Shown in pieces: positions 34,764 through 44,198 of a stretch of 64,000 nucleotides of DNA (positions are counted from its first letter, which is position 1; the number at the start of each line of letters is the position of its first letter). The notes beneath the pieces were generated by a model. That model was given only the letters and a program-made list of their open reading frames with translations, ran no database searches and was not told the origin of the DNA. Source of the DNA: Methanogenium marinum (GTDB taxonomy: Archaea; Halobacteriota; Methanomicrobia; Methanomicrobiales; Methanomicrobiaceae); assembly GCF_028912405.1 (NCBI RefSeq), contig NZ_JAKELO010000002.1, positions 1,621,276 to 1,685,275 of the forward strand. The letters are read 5' to 3'. Position numbers and translations under genes: made by a program.

Positions 34764-36071
34764 ATGATGACAATACTTCTCGCGGATGATGAACCAAGTC
34801 TTCTTGAATTGGGTCAGGTCTTTCTCGAGCGGACAGGCGATCTGAAGGTGATCACCGCGCTGGGAGCAGAGGAGGCTATGGAGATCCTCCGCACCACAAA
34901 GATAGATGGTATCATATCAGACTACCAGATGCCTGGCATGAACGGCATTGCATTTCTGCAGAAGGTGCGTATCCGGTATCCGGAGATGCCGTTTATGATG
35001 TACACCGGAAAAGGGCAGGAAGATGTTGTGATCTCAGCCCTGAGAAACGGGTGTGATTATTATCTGCCAAAAGGTGATGATCCAAAGGCGGAGTTTGCTG
35101 AACTGGCCCTGCAGGTCAGGCGAATGGTGAAGAACAAAAATCTTGAACGGGATCTTAATGAGAGTGAGGAACGCTATCGCCTCATTATCGAGAATTTTAC
35201 CGGCATCATCCTGCAGCGGCGTGCGGATAATCGTATCATCTATGCGAATGGTGCAGTGGAGAGGATCACCGGTTATCCGGCTGAGATGTTCATGTCTGGT
35301 GATTTCAGCTGGGACACCATTGTACACCCGGATGACCTGCCGATCCTTTCTCAGGCAGTAGAAGATGCACGGGCAGATCCGTCGGTTGTGAGTGTGAGTG
35401 AATATCGCATTATCACACGAGAAGGGGATGTTCATTGGGTACAGGAATCATGCAATTATGTCCGAAAAAAGAGCGGTAAGATTGCATCAGTGCATGGGAC
35501 GCTCTATGACATCACTGACCGGAAGCAGATGGAGGAACAGCTCATCGCTCAGCGTGACCTGGGGCTCTCTCTTGCAGCGGCCCGGTCTCTTGATGATGCG
35601 GTATCCCTTTGCCTTGATACTGCATCACGGGTGGCAGAGATGGGATTTGGGGCACTCTATCTTGAGGACGCCCATACTGAGAGTTATGTCCTTTCATGTG
35701 CCACCGGTTTTTCTGATGCATTCCTTTCCTCAGTGCATGTAATAGGGAAGGATGCCCCTCTGGCCCGCCGTGTTGCAGCGGGGGAATATATCTACGCCCG
35801 CTATTCTGATCTTCCGGATATGCTCGGTTTTACACCCGAAAAGGAGCGGGTACAGGTAATTCTCATCATTCCCATTATCTACAACAACGCCTCTATCGGG
35901 TTTATCCTGCTGGGGTCGAACTATACTGATATCATTCCGGATTCAAGTCTGATGTCTTTAGAGGTTATTGCCTACCAGGTTGGCAATGCCATTGCCCGTA
36001 TCTGGGTAGAAGAGATGCTTGCACAGGCAGAGGTTGGATCCGGGTTTTTCAAGTCAACACCTGTTGAGTAA
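34764..36071 (+). CDS. Response-regulator receiver protein with PAS and GAF domains
   Basis: A 435-residue protein. REC domain is at about 1-120 (LLADDEP acidic pocket, phosphoacceptor ISDYQMPG, lysine in YYLPKGDD), PAS domain at about 138-260 (ITDRKQMEEQ at its end), and GAF domain at about 270-420. No histidine kinase or DNA-binding output domain follows, so it probably relays signals by protein-protein contact. Two ATGs (34764 and 34767) are possible. The partner kinase is not in the window. Confidence 0.82.
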   Translation: MMTILLADDEPSLLELGQVFLERTGDLKVITALGAEEAMEILRTTKIDGIISDYQMPGMNGIAFLQKVRIRYPEMPFMMYTGKGQEDVVISALRNGCDYYLPKGDDPKAEFAELALQVRRMVKNKNLERDLNESEERYRLIIENFTGIILQRRADNRIIYANGAVERITGYPAEMFMSGDFSWDTIVHPDDLPILSQAVEDARADPSVVSVSEYRIITREGDVHWVQESCNYVRKKSGKIASVHGTLYDITDRKQMEEQLIAQRDLGLSLAAARSLDDAVSLCLDTASRVAEMGFGALYLEDAHTESYVLSCATGFSDAFLSSVHVIGKDAPLARRVAAGEYIYARYSDLPDMLGFTPEKERVQVILIIPIIYNNASIGFILLGSNYTDIIPDSSLMSLEVIAYQVGNAIARIWVEEMLAQAEVGSGFFKSTPVE

Positions 36072-36195
36072 ACAGAACCGGCATGGTACAGGGGTGAAGC
36101 CGGTCACCATATTTTTTTTGAAAATTGTGCATGAAACGTTTTGTTTCAGATATTGTGTAAGGATAAACCACGAAGTTTTTCAGGGAAAAAAAGGG

Positions 36196-37194
36196 TTATT
36201 TAGATAAATTCCGGAACTGTGGCATAAGTCCGCGGACTTCACGGCCAACCGATTCAATCATAAGTTCTTCACCCTGCCGTTTCAGTGCAGTGAATACCGG
36301 TCGATTGATCTGATTTTCAAGCAACCATTCACGAGCGAACTCTCCGTTCTGTATTTCTGTGAGTATTTCTTCCATTGCTTCATATGCCTCCGGGCCGATG
36401 ACACGCGGGCCACGGGTGAGGTCGCCATATTCAGCAGTGTTGGAGATGGAATCACGCATCTTTGTAAATCCACCTTCATGGATGAGGTCAATGATGAGTT
36501 TACACTCATGTAGCACCTCGAGGTATGCCATCTCAGGTGCATATCCTCCATCCACAAGGGTCTCAAATCCTGCCTGAATGAGTGCAGTCATGCCACCGCA
36601 GAGAACTGCCTGTTCACCAAAGAGATCAGTCTCTGTCTCTTCCTGGAATGTTGTCTCAAGGACAACTGCCCGTGTGGCACCGATTCCTTTTGCATACGCA
36701 AGAGCAATTTGTCTGGCCTTTCCGGTTGCATCCTGATGGATTGCAATGAGTGCCGGGACGCCACCTCCCTCAGTGAAGACCCTCCGAACCATATGTCCGG
36801 GTCCTTTCGGTGCTACCATAATGACATCAACTGTGGGTGGGGGAACTATCTGCCCGTAGTGTATGTTGAAACCGTGGGAGAACATCACACAGTCCCCTTC
36901 TTTGATATTTGGCATGATCTGGGCACGGTACACATCGCCCTGAAGTTCATCAGGAACGAGGATCATCACGACATTTGCCATATCTACTGCGGTTGCCACA
37001 TCAAAGACCTCAAAGCCGTCTTCAGATGCTTTTTCCCAACTTTTTCCGGGGCGCAGACCAATGATGACATCCAGTCCTGAATCGCGCAGATTGAGTGCCT
37101 GACCCCGTCCCTGGGATCCATATCCGATGACTGCAATCCGGCAATTCCCGAGATCTCCGAGCTTTGCATCGGATTCGTAGTATTTCTGTATCAT
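36196..37194 (-). CDS. ilvC: Ketol-acid reductoisomerase
   Basis: A 332-residue class I enzyme. The NADP-binding [17 protein letters not shown] begins at about residue 24. The catalytic core has [34 protein letters not shown] and [14 protein letters not shown]. It converts acetolactate derivatives to dihydroxy-acids in valine, leucine and isoleucine synthesis. It stands alone, without ilvBN or leuA next to it, and is divergent from mptA across 126 bases. Confidence 0.94.
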   Translation of the reverse strand: MIQKYYESDAKLGDLGNCRIAVIGYGSQGRGQALNLRDSGLDVIIGLRPGKSWEKASEDGFEVFDVATAVDMANVVMILVPDELQGDVYRAQIMPNIKEGDCVMFSHGFNIHYGQIVPPPTVDVIMVAPKGPGHMVRRVFTEGGGVPALIAIHQDATGKARQIALAYAKGIGATRAVVLETTFQEETETDLFGEQAVLCGGMTALIQAGFETLVDGGYAPEMAYLEVLHECKLIIDLIHEGGFTKMRDSISNTAEYGDLTRGPRVIGPEAYEAMEEILTEIQNGEFAREWLLENQINRPVFTALKRQGEELMIESVGREVRGLMPQFRNLSK

Positions 37195-37320
37195 TTTCTC
37201 ATCCCTTTCTGTTTCAGGTTTCCTTCATAACTATTATAGCATAGAATAAAAAACCTAACACTAGGAATATTTATCAGCAGAATTCTTACCTGAAATCTGC
37301 TTTTTTCATTCGAGGTTAAC

Positions 37321-38256
37321 ATGGAACTGCCTGATACACAATCAACCCAGCCCGAAGTCAGAATCAACCTTACCCGGGTCGGCGTCAAAAATGTCAAGAA
37401 ACTCGTTGAAGTCGCACGTCCGGGAAAACGCCCGGTCATTTTCATATCAACATTTAATGTATATGTGGATCTCCCCAGCAGCCTGAAAGGAGCTAATCTC
37501 TCCCGTAATTTTGAGGTGATTGATGAAGTGCTCCAGCAGGCCATTGAGGGTGAAGTAAATGGTATTGAAGAAGTATGCAATGCTGTTGCCCGCAAACTCC
37601 TTGACCATCACGAGTATGCAGACCGTACAGAAGTGAAGATGAAGAGTCTGTATATGGTGAAGCGTGAGACGCCGGTAACAAAGACGGAATGTCACGAGGT
37701 CGTCGAGGTGCATGCCAGTGCGGTTGCTGACAGAAACAATGGAACACCTATTGTCAGAAAGATGATCGGTGCCGAAGTGACCGGTATCACTGCCTGTCCC
37801 TGTGCTCAGAATATTATGAAGGAACTTGCTTCGGCAAAACTGCGTAATCTTGAGATTAGTGAGGATAAAATACAGGAATTTTTAAATGAGATCCCAATGG
37901 CCACTCATAACCAACGTGGCAAAGGGTTCCTCTTAATCGAGACGGATGACGACCAGCGTGTTGAACTCGAGACCATCATAGATATCCTGAAAGACTCTAT
38001 GAGTGCCCGTATCTATGAACTTCTGAAACGCGGTGATGAGAGTCACGTGGTCTTTGCGGCACACAGCAATGCCCGGTTTGTGGAAGACTGTGTCCGTGAG
38101 ATGGCCAAACATGTGGTTGAGAAATTCTCTTATTTGCCGGGTGATTCAGTCATCACTATCAAGCAGACAAATGAGGAAAGTATTCATCAGCATGATGCCT
38201 ATGCAGAGCGCAAGGCAACCATTGCTGAACTGAAAGCTGAAATAAAAGCTAGTTAA
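37321..38256 (+). CDS. mptA: GTP cyclohydrolase IV (MptA)
   Basis: A 311-residue protein of the FolE2/MptA family. It carries the T-fold segments RINLTRVGVKNVKK, ITACPCAQNIMKE and MATHNQRGKGFL, and the C-terminal VKFSYLPGDSV-like region. MptA is Fe(II)-dependent and makes 7,8-dihydroneopterin 2',3'-cyclic phosphate, the first step towards tetrahydromethanopterin. A GAGGT Shine-Dalgarno lies just before the ATG. The 270 bases downstream belong to the frh leader. Confidence 0.9.
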   Translation: MELPDTQSTQPEVRINLTRVGVKNVKKLVEVARPGKRPVIFISTFNVYVDLPSSLKGANLSRNFEVIDEVLQQAIEGEVNGIEEVCNAVARKLLDHHEYADRTEVKMKSLYMVKRETPVTKTECHEVVEVHASAVADRNNGTPIVRKMIGAEVTGITACPCAQNIMKELASAKLRNLEISEDKIQEFLNEIPMATHNQRGKGFLLIETDDDQRVELETIIDILKDSMSARIYELLKRGDESHVVFAAHSNARFVEDCVREMAKHVVEKFSYLPGDSVITIKQTNEESIHQHDAYAERKATIAELKAEIKAS

Positions 38257-38387
38257 TCCTTATTTTTCAATTTAATCAAAAATCCCAACTTTTTTGCAAA
38301 TAAGAGGTTCATTATATCGAGAATTTTTCCGGAAAAAGGAACTTTATCAACATAACCTTTTTGACAAAACCCGTGCAATTAACGAAA

Positions 38388-38528
38388 CTTATTTTTAACC
38401 AGTCATTCACATAACTCATACGTACTTCTTAGCGGGTACGTGTGTTGCAACACACAGTATGTGATTTCTTGCATGCGTATGTGTTTGAATAGCCAGAAGA
38501 ACAAAATTTAAAAATTAGGCGATAATTT
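38388..38528 (+). promoter_or_regulatory. frh operon promoter and leader with inverted repeats
   Basis: A TATA-like CTTATTTTTAA (38388-38398) would start transcription around 38420. That is exactly where the inverted repeat ACGTAC-N10-GTACGT (38420-38441) begins. It abuts a perfect 14-bp palindrome TGTGTTGCAACACA (38441-38454), and two GTATGTG direct repeats follow. The leader is about 105 bases. These could be a regulator site or an mRNA 5' stem. The Shine-Dalgarno before frhA is weak (AGGCGAT). Confidence 0.5.
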
Positions 38529-39899
38529 ATGTCGAAAGTTGTAGAGATTTCCCCAACCACAAGACATGAGGGTCACACCAAGCTTACGATGCAGGTTGAC
38601 GACAGCGGTGTCGTTACCCGCGGTGACTGGCTCAGTCTTACACCTGTACGGGGCATTGAGAAACTCGCCATCGGTAAGAGTATGCACCAGGCACCGAAGA
38701 TTTCTTCCCGTGTCTGTGGTATCTGTCCGATTGCGCACACCCTTGCAGGTACTGAAGCAATGGAAGCCTCGATTGGCTGTATCATTCCCGATGATGCATA
38801 CCTTCTGAGAGTCGTCCTTCAGTGTGCAAACCGTGTTGCAAGTCATGCACTGCATAACATCCTGTCACTGCCTGACATGTACATCCCGGGAACGGACACC
38901 CATATCAACCCGTTCACTCCCGAAGAACCAGTACGCAGCGTGGCACTCAGAATCCAGAAACTCCGTGAAGTTTCTCAGACTATTGGTGAGATCGTCGGTG
39001 GAGAACCTATTCACCCGTCCAACCCCCGTGTTGGTGGTATGTACAAGAACATCTCCCCACGTGCACAGATTAAGATCCAGGATCTTGTAAAAGAGGCTAT
39101 TCCCCTTGCACGTGACCACATGGATTTCATGATCTCTGTCTTCAAGGACTGGGATGACCGCCCCATGGCATCTGTTGCCGGTGGCAAAGAAGTCGAGAAG
39201 ACCCAGAAGTTTGGTTTCCACGACCAGGGTTACATGGCGTCAGATACACTTTATGGTTCCTCATCACTTGATCTGGACCAGAAGTGGTATCCTGAGCGCT
39301 GGACAGAAGTCCGTCCATGGGACTGGTATCAGGGTGAACTCGAAGTATCCCTCGAAGATCCTGACTACCCAATTGGTGGCACTACTCCTGTTGGTACCAA
39401 GGTGTGGCCGGCAATGGAAGCATGCACTGGTGTCCCACTCTATGATGGAGCTCCCATTGAGACTGGTCCCCGTGCACGTCTTGCAATGTTCCGGAACTAT
39501 GACCGCAAGGGCGCAATGGGCCTGCAGATTGCACGACAGATGGAATATATGGACTGTCTGTACGGCATGCAGGATGCTATTGAAGCACTTGACACCAACG
39601 GGAAAGTCCTCGCAGATGAGATCCCGCAGGGTGATGGAACACTTGGCTGGGCTGCAAATGAAGCACCACGTGGAACTGATGTCCACCTTACCAAGGTAAA
39701 GGACGGCAAAGTACAGTGGTATTCGCTCCTTGTCCCGACCACCTGGAACTTCCCGACTGTCAGCCGGGCACTTGAGGGTGCACCGTGGCAGCTCACTGAA
39801 GTCATCATGCGTGCCTACGACCCATGTGTGTCCTGTGCAACCCACATGATGGTGGTCGATGATTCAAAGAAGGTAGTGGCCCAGAAACTGTTCCAGTGA
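38529..39899 (+). CDS. frhA: Coenzyme F420-reducing [NiFe] hydrogenase alpha subunit
   Basis: A 456-residue large subunit. The Ni-Fe ligands are visible as SRVCGICPIAHT near residue 60 and DPCVSCATH at the C-terminus (C433, C436, H439). The C-terminal tail after the His (about 17 residues, ending KLFQ) fits removal by an endopeptidase during maturation. FrhABG oxidises H2 and reduces F420 in methanogenesis. It is the first gene of frhADGB. Confidence 0.95.
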   Translation: MSKVVEISPTTRHEGHTKLTMQVDDSGVVTRGDWLSLTPVRGIEKLAIGKSMHQAPKISSRVCGICPIAHTLAGTEAMEASIGCIIPDDAYLLRVVLQCANRVASHALHNILSLPDMYIPGTDTHINPFTPEEPVRSVALRIQKLREVSQTIGEIVGGEPIHPSNPRVGGMYKNISPRAQIKIQDLVKEAIPLARDHMDFMISVFKDWDDRPMASVAGGKEVEKTQKFGFHDQGYMASDTLYGSSSLDLDQKWYPERWTEVRPWDWYQGELEVSLEDPDYPIGGTTPVGTKVWPAMEACTGVPLYDGAPIETGPRARLAMFRNYDRKGAMGLQIARQMEYMDCLYGMQDAIEALDTNGKVLADEIPQGDGTLGWAANEAPRGTDVHLTKVKDGKVQWYSLLVPTTWNFPTVSRALEGAPWQLTEVIMRAYDPCVSCATHMMVVDDSKKVVAQKLFQ

Positions 39900-39908
39900 G
39901 ATAGTCAG

Positions 39909-40478
39909 ATGCTTGACTGGTATGCGAGACAGATGATTGTGGGTGTTGGTAATCCTCTCTATACAGATGATGGATTCGGGCCTGCAGTGGTATCAGAAAT
40001 CAAAAAACTGTCCCTTCCGGACAATGGTGACCTGAAAGTTCTGGACGTGGGCCTTGCGGGGCCGCATTTCCTTTTCACCATGGTCGCAGAGGCTGAACAG
40101 CCGGTCGAGAAGATGGTCATCGTTGATATTCTTGATTTCGGTGGTAACCCTGGTCAGATGACGAAAGTCTCTCCTGACTTTCTGGCCAATGAAGAGACGG
40201 GGAGGTATCTTGATCCGCATTCATGGGGAGGGTTTAAGGACCCGCTGACTGAACTCTCAAAACGGACTGAAGTGATAATACTTGGGTGCCAGCCTGCGAG
40301 CATCGCGATATCCGATATTGATAATGAATCTGAGGATGTCGATTACTGGCTCACGGAACAAGTTACAATGGCCATTCCGAAGGCAGTGCAGATGGCACTT
40401 GCCGAAGTAGGGGTGGAATATGGGACTACTATCAAATCTGAAGAAAATCTTCACGGGGAGCAAACCGGAAAAATCTGA
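39909..40478 (+). CDS. frhD: F420 hydrogenase maturation endopeptidase
   Basis: A 189-residue member of the HycI/HybD peptidase family. It begins MIVGVGNPLYTDDGFGPAVV (the metal-sensing Asp/Glu segment), with GLAGPHFLF and ILGCQPASI later. It cuts the C-terminal extension of the large hydrogenase subunit once nickel is in place. It lies 9 bases after frhA and its last 59 bases overlap the longest frhG frame. Confidence 0.88.
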   Translation: MLDWYARQMIVGVGNPLYTDDGFGPAVVSEIKKLSLPDNGDLKVLDVGLAGPHFLFTMVAEAEQPVEKMVIVDILDFGGNPGQMTKVSPDFLANEETGRYLDPHSWGGFKDPLTELSKRTEVIILGCQPASIAISDIDNESEDVDYWLTEQVTMAIPKAVQMALAEVGVEYGTTIKSEENLHGEQTGKI

Positions 40479-41406
40479 GGCATCCCCTGAGGCAGTCATC
40501 GTTCCCGAACCGGTTATGGTTCCAGAATCAGTGACTGTCCCCAAGGTCATGCCTGAGGAAAAACCGGTTGTGAAACCCAGCGATGTGAAGGTTGAAAAAA
40601 AGCCTGAAATACAAGAGATGGAGGAAAAGCCTGTGGCTGAAAAAATTACGATTGGGCACGTGCACATGTCTGGATGTACCGGATGTCTCGTGTCTCTCGC
40701 AGATAATTATGAAGGTCTGTTTACGTTGCTTGACAACTATGCAGATCTCAATTACTGTCTGACTCTCGCAGATGTGCGTGACATCCCAAAGATGGATGTG
40801 GCACTTGTCGAGGGGTCAGTCTGTATAAACGACCCACACTCTGTGGAGGATATTAAAAAGGCACGCAGGAATGCAACTATTGTTGTTGCACTCGGTTCCT
40901 GTGCCGCATATGGTAACATTACCCGGTTCGCCCGGGGGGGACAGTGGAATCAGCCCCAGCATGAGAACTACGTTCCGATCGGTGACCTGATCAACGTAGA
41001 TGTCTACCTGCCGGCATGCCCACCCTCACCGGAATCAATCAAGAATGTTGCTGTGATGGCATACCTGCTCCTCAGAGGAAGCGATGAACAGAAGGAACTT
41101 GCAGCAGCATACCTCAAGCCTCTCATGGATCTCGCACAGCGAGGTACAGATGCATGTGGATGTGACCTGATGTTTGATGTTATAAACCAGGGTCTCTGCA
41201 TGGGATGCGGCACCTGTGTTGCAACCTGTCCTGTTCGTGCAATTACAATGTCATACGGAAAGCCGAACATTGACTGTGATCTGTGTATCAAATGTGGTGC
41301 ATGCTACGCACAGTGTCCACGCAGTTTCTTCAACTTTGATGTGATGAACCAGTTTGAGGCAATCGGCGAAGCAATTGATGCTGCTATGGGCAAGGGAGAT
41401 GAGTAA
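40420..41406 (+). CDS. frhG: F420-reducing hydrogenase gamma subunit with possible N-terminal extension
   Basis: The small subunit holds the proximal cluster motif HMSGCTGCLVSLADN, the later VALGSCAAYGN and YLPACPPSPE. Its ferredoxin-like C-terminus has two 4Fe-4S sites (CMGCGTCVATC and CDLCIKCGACYAQC). In the longest frame (328 residues) about 71 residues of Pro/Val/Glu/Lys-rich sequence precede the conserved part and overlap frhD. A GTG at 40633 has GGAGG 8 bases upstream and would give the usual family N-terminus (MAEKITIGHVHMSG). Electrons pass from FrhA through FrhG to FrhB. Confidence 0.9.
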   Translation: MGLLSNLKKIFTGSKPEKSEASPEAVIVPEPVMVPESVTVPKVMPEEKPVVKPSDVKVEKKPEIQEMEEKPVAEKITIGHVHMSGCTGCLVSLADNYEGLFTLLDNYADLNYCLTLADVRDIPKMDVALVEGSVCINDPHSVEDIKKARRNATIVVALGSCAAYGNITRFARGGQWNQPQHENYVPIGDLINVDVYLPACPPSPESIKNVAVMAYLLLRGSDEQKELAAAYLKPLMDLAQRGTDACGCDLMFDVINQGLCMGCGTCVATCPVRAITMSYGKPNIDCDLCIKCGACYAQCPRSFFNFDVMNQFEAIGEAIDAAMGKGDE

Positions 41407-41407
41407 A

Positions 41408-42271
41408 ATGGTTCTCGGAAATTACAAGAACTGTGTATCCGCACGTGCAGCTGACCCGTCAATTCGTTCCGCCTCACAGGACGGTGGAATTGTCACCCAG
41501 CTCTTTGCATTTGCACTCGAAGAGGGCATCATTGATGGTGCTGTTGTTGCAGGACAGGGCGATGAGCCATACAATCCGGAGCCTGTTGTTGCAACTACGG
41601 TTGCAGAACTGATGGAAGCACGCGGCACTCGCTACACCATCTGCCCGAACATGTCAATGATTAAAGAGGCAACCCGTTCGTATGGTCTTGATAAGGTCGG
41701 AATCGTTGGCACACCGTGCCAGATTCAGGCTATCAGAAAGGCTCAGCTCTACCCAATGGGTATGCGGTCTGTCGGATCCAAGGTTGCTCTTGCAATTGGT
41801 ATATTCTGTATGGAGAACTTCTCCTACCAGAGTCTCGAGACCATGGTGGAAGACCTCTGTAATGTGAAGATGGAGAGCGCTGCTAAAATGGACATTGGCA
41901 AGGGTAAATTCTCTGTGTACACCTCACGTGGTGCAGTCTCACAGATCCCGCTCAAGCTGACCCACAAGTTTGAGCAGCCTGGCTGCCATGTTTGTCTGGA
42001 CTATGTCGCAAATCTTGCTGACGTCTCAACCGGATCTGTCGGAAGCCCCGACGGATGGTCCACAGTCTTCACCCGCACAAAGGCCGGTGAAACAATCTGG
42101 GGCAAGGCAATCGAAGCAGGATACTTCGAGACCAAGCCTATTGCAGATGTCAAGCCAGGTCTGGATCTTGTGACCAAACTCGCAACTGAGAAGATCACAA
42201 AGAACCAGAAGCATCTGGATGAGCGTGCAACCTTTGGCGTTGACAAAGGTCTGCGCAATCCATACATCTAA
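41408..42271 (+). CDS. frhB: F420-reducing hydrogenase beta subunit
   Basis: A 287-residue protein of the FrhB/FdhB family. It carries the N-terminal GNYKNCVSARA, SASQDGGIVTQLF and GIVGTPCQIQAIRKAQ, and the Cys-rich GCHVCLDYVANLADVS. The subunit binds FAD, a 4Fe-4S cluster and F420, and is where F420 is reduced. The ATG at 41408 follows the frhG stop by one base. It is the last gene of the operon and is followed by a T-rich terminator. Confidence 0.94.
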   Translation: MVLGNYKNCVSARAADPSIRSASQDGGIVTQLFAFALEEGIIDGAVVAGQGDEPYNPEPVVATTVAELMEARGTRYTICPNMSMIKEATRSYGLDKVGIVGTPCQIQAIRKAQLYPMGMRSVGSKVALAIGIFCMENFSYQSLETMVEDLCNVKMESAAKMDIGKGKFSVYTSRGAVSQIPLKLTHKFEQPGCHVCLDYVANLADVSTGSVGSPDGWSTVFTRTKAGETIWGKAIEAGYFETKPIADVKPGLDLVTKLATEKITKNQKHLDERATFGVDKGLRNPYI

Positions 42272-42300
42272 TTTTTTCTTTTTTTTGTCTCCTTTTGTTG
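42272..42300 (+). terminator. T-rich terminator of the frh operon
   Basis: Immediately after the frhB stop the coding strand reads two runs of six and eight T residues interrupted by single C and G bases, a strong archaeal intrinsic termination signal. Confidence 0.55.
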
Positions 42301-42544
42301 CCTGCTGAAGGAACGTGCACTCAGTAAAAATTTTGTATAAAATATCGCAGTTTTTGCTGACAATGTCCCCGGATGAGAAGAACAGATAAGAGGGGAGGTA
42401 TTTTTTGGTTTCTTCTGGGGGTGGAATATTGCATATGCTCCTGTTAATGGTTTATTCCTGCATTTTTTTGGCTGACACAATACAGATGGCATGAGGAACG
42501 AAAGATATTGTAATTAGAGTGTTCACATTACATTGGTAAAATAT

Positions 42545-43564
42545 ATGTTCTGTCCGAACTGCGGTGCAAATATTCCGGTGGGGTTACATGTCTGCCCGGA
42601 ATGTGGTACTGAAATTTCAGTGTCGCACAATCATGGTGGGAGTGAATATACTCCGTTCATTGTTGCGGAGGATACGAGAGACGCACACACACCATTTGGT
42701 CCGGTCCGGGAAGGTGCCAGAGGGTGGGGGGGTGATGTGAGCCAGCCTGCCATCATTGAGGCAGAGGAAGGTGAGTTGCCGGATGAGAGTCCGGATTGTC
42801 AAATTACGTCATCACGTACTGATATGGCGGACAGGACTATGTCTGATGAAGACACCCTGTCTGAGAGATGGGAGGAAGATTTATCCAAAGAGAATGATAT
42901 GGAAAATGCCCCTTCTGAAGATGAGATACTATCCGTCACAGGGAATGGCCGGATTCGTCCTTCCGTTGCTTCCTCATCGGGTAGTGTCCCTTCACCAGGA
43001 CAATCTTCTGCTCCGATAGAAAGTGTATCCCCTGATGATTCCAAAAATAAATCATGTCCATCTGCTTCGTTTTCATATACTGAATCCAAACCCACGTCAC
43101 GGAGACGTTCCATGACTGCCGGGCTGGCAGTCATGATTTTTGTGGTACTGGGCCTTGCTATTCTCATATATGGCCTGCCAGGACAAGGTTCAGGAGATAT
43201 TCTGGTGGCAACTCCGACCCCTCTTCCAACTGTTCTTCCGGATGAAACACCCGTTTCTACCACAGAATTGGTCCCCATATTTGCCCCCTCTGAGAATCTG
43301 ATTCTCTCCGTATCTGCATATGGGGGAGGGTATAAAGTGGAGATTGATGGTGGTCTCATGGAAAATGAGGTTGCAACGATTCTGGTGGCTGTTGAAGACA
43401 CGGGCGGCCTTCATACGATGGAATGGGTATATCCTTCACGCCATGAATCGTTTATTATGGCGAGGGAAGCGTATAACGGGACCCCATCTGCAATTGAGCA
43501 TGTGGTTGCCACAGCGACATATACGGATGGAAAAAAAGAGGTTGTATTCTCCGGTGATCTCTGA
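42545..43564 (+). CDS. Zinc-ribbon membrane protein of unknown function
   Basis: About 339 residues. An N-terminal zinc ribbon (MFCPNCGANIPVG, then HVCPECGTEI) is followed by a long acidic and Ser-rich linker (about 30-180). One transmembrane helix follows (about 192-213), then an extracytoplasmic domain starting in a Thr/Pro stretch (ATPTPLPTVLP) and ending in beta-rich sequence. This zinc_ribbon-linker-TM-sensor plan is common in archaeal proteins of unknown role. The ATG at 42545 is chosen over an upstream TTG. Confidence 0.65.
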   Translation: MFCPNCGANIPVGLHVCPECGTEISVSHNHGGSEYTPFIVAEDTRDAHTPFGPVREGARGWGGDVSQPAIIEAEEGELPDESPDCQITSSRTDMADRTMSDEDTLSERWEEDLSKENDMENAPSEDEILSVTGNGRIRPSVASSSGSVPSPGQSSAPIESVSPDDSKNKSCPSASFSYTESKPTSRRRSMTAGLAVMIFVVLGLAILIYGLPGQGSGDILVATPTPLPTVLPDETPVSTTELVPIFAPSENLILSVSAYGGGYKVEIDGGLMENEVATILVAVEDTGGLHTMEWVYPSRHESFIMAREAYNGTPSAIEHVVATATYTDGKKEVVFSGDL

Positions 43565-43584
43565 TGAAATGACTGGATAATAGT

Positions 43585-44067
43585 TCATTTCCAGACTTCA
43601 ACCGGATCCATCTGGGCATTGATGACCATTTCAAAGGCTATTTTCTCCAGCCATCCGGCACGCCGGAACATATCCATGAAACAGATGCCCACAATTTTAG
43701 CATCATATCCTGCAATTTTTTCCTGAACCATCTCAGCTGTTACTGGCTCATTTGGCATGGCAAGACCTCCCATTATCACAATGACCTTGGGATCAAAGGT
43801 TTCCGGGGCATGGGATGTAACCTGCATACCTACGTGGGCAACCGGTTTGAGGACTTTCGCTGACGATTCGTCCAGCCGGGGAACAAAAATAAATTCAAAG
43901 GGCAGGTCACGGACTGCATACGTGAGAAGTTCAACGAATGGTGTGCACGTTCCAGGGCAACCGTAAAAAACTACCTGATCTGTGTCTGCAATCCCCGATT
44001 CGACCATATATTTCTTGAACGGACGAAGCATTCCTGCAATGCCTGATCCTGTTTCCTGTAATTCCAT
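43585..44067 (-). CDS. DUF2124-family protein
   Basis: A 160-residue soluble protein typical of the methanogen DUF2124 family: VVFYGCPGTCTPFVELL, FIFVPRLDESSAK, VIVIMGGLAMPNEPV and GICFMDMFRRAGW. The conserved Cys-x-Gly-x-Cys and the central Rossmann-like pattern suggest a metal- or cofactor-binding role, but no function is established. ATG 44067 gives the usual start MELQETGSG. It is divergent from the archaellin gene. Confidence 0.75.
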   Translation of the reverse strand: MELQETGSGIAGMLRPFKKYMVESGIADTDQVVFYGCPGTCTPFVELLTYAVRDLPFEFIFVPRLDESSAKVLKPVAHVGMQVTSHAPETFDPKVIVIMGGLAMPNEPVTAEMVQEKIAGYDAKIVGICFMDMFRRAGWLEKIAFEMVINAQMDPVEVWK

Positions 44068-44198
44068 ATTTTTCTCTTGTGTGCGAATGAGAAATACCTT
44101 ACTTATCATCTCCGGAAGGGTGGTATGCGATATGCTATATGGGCAGAAATGCATCAACTGATGAGGGCATACGGTGCTCTTTTTGAGGGGGAAATCAG

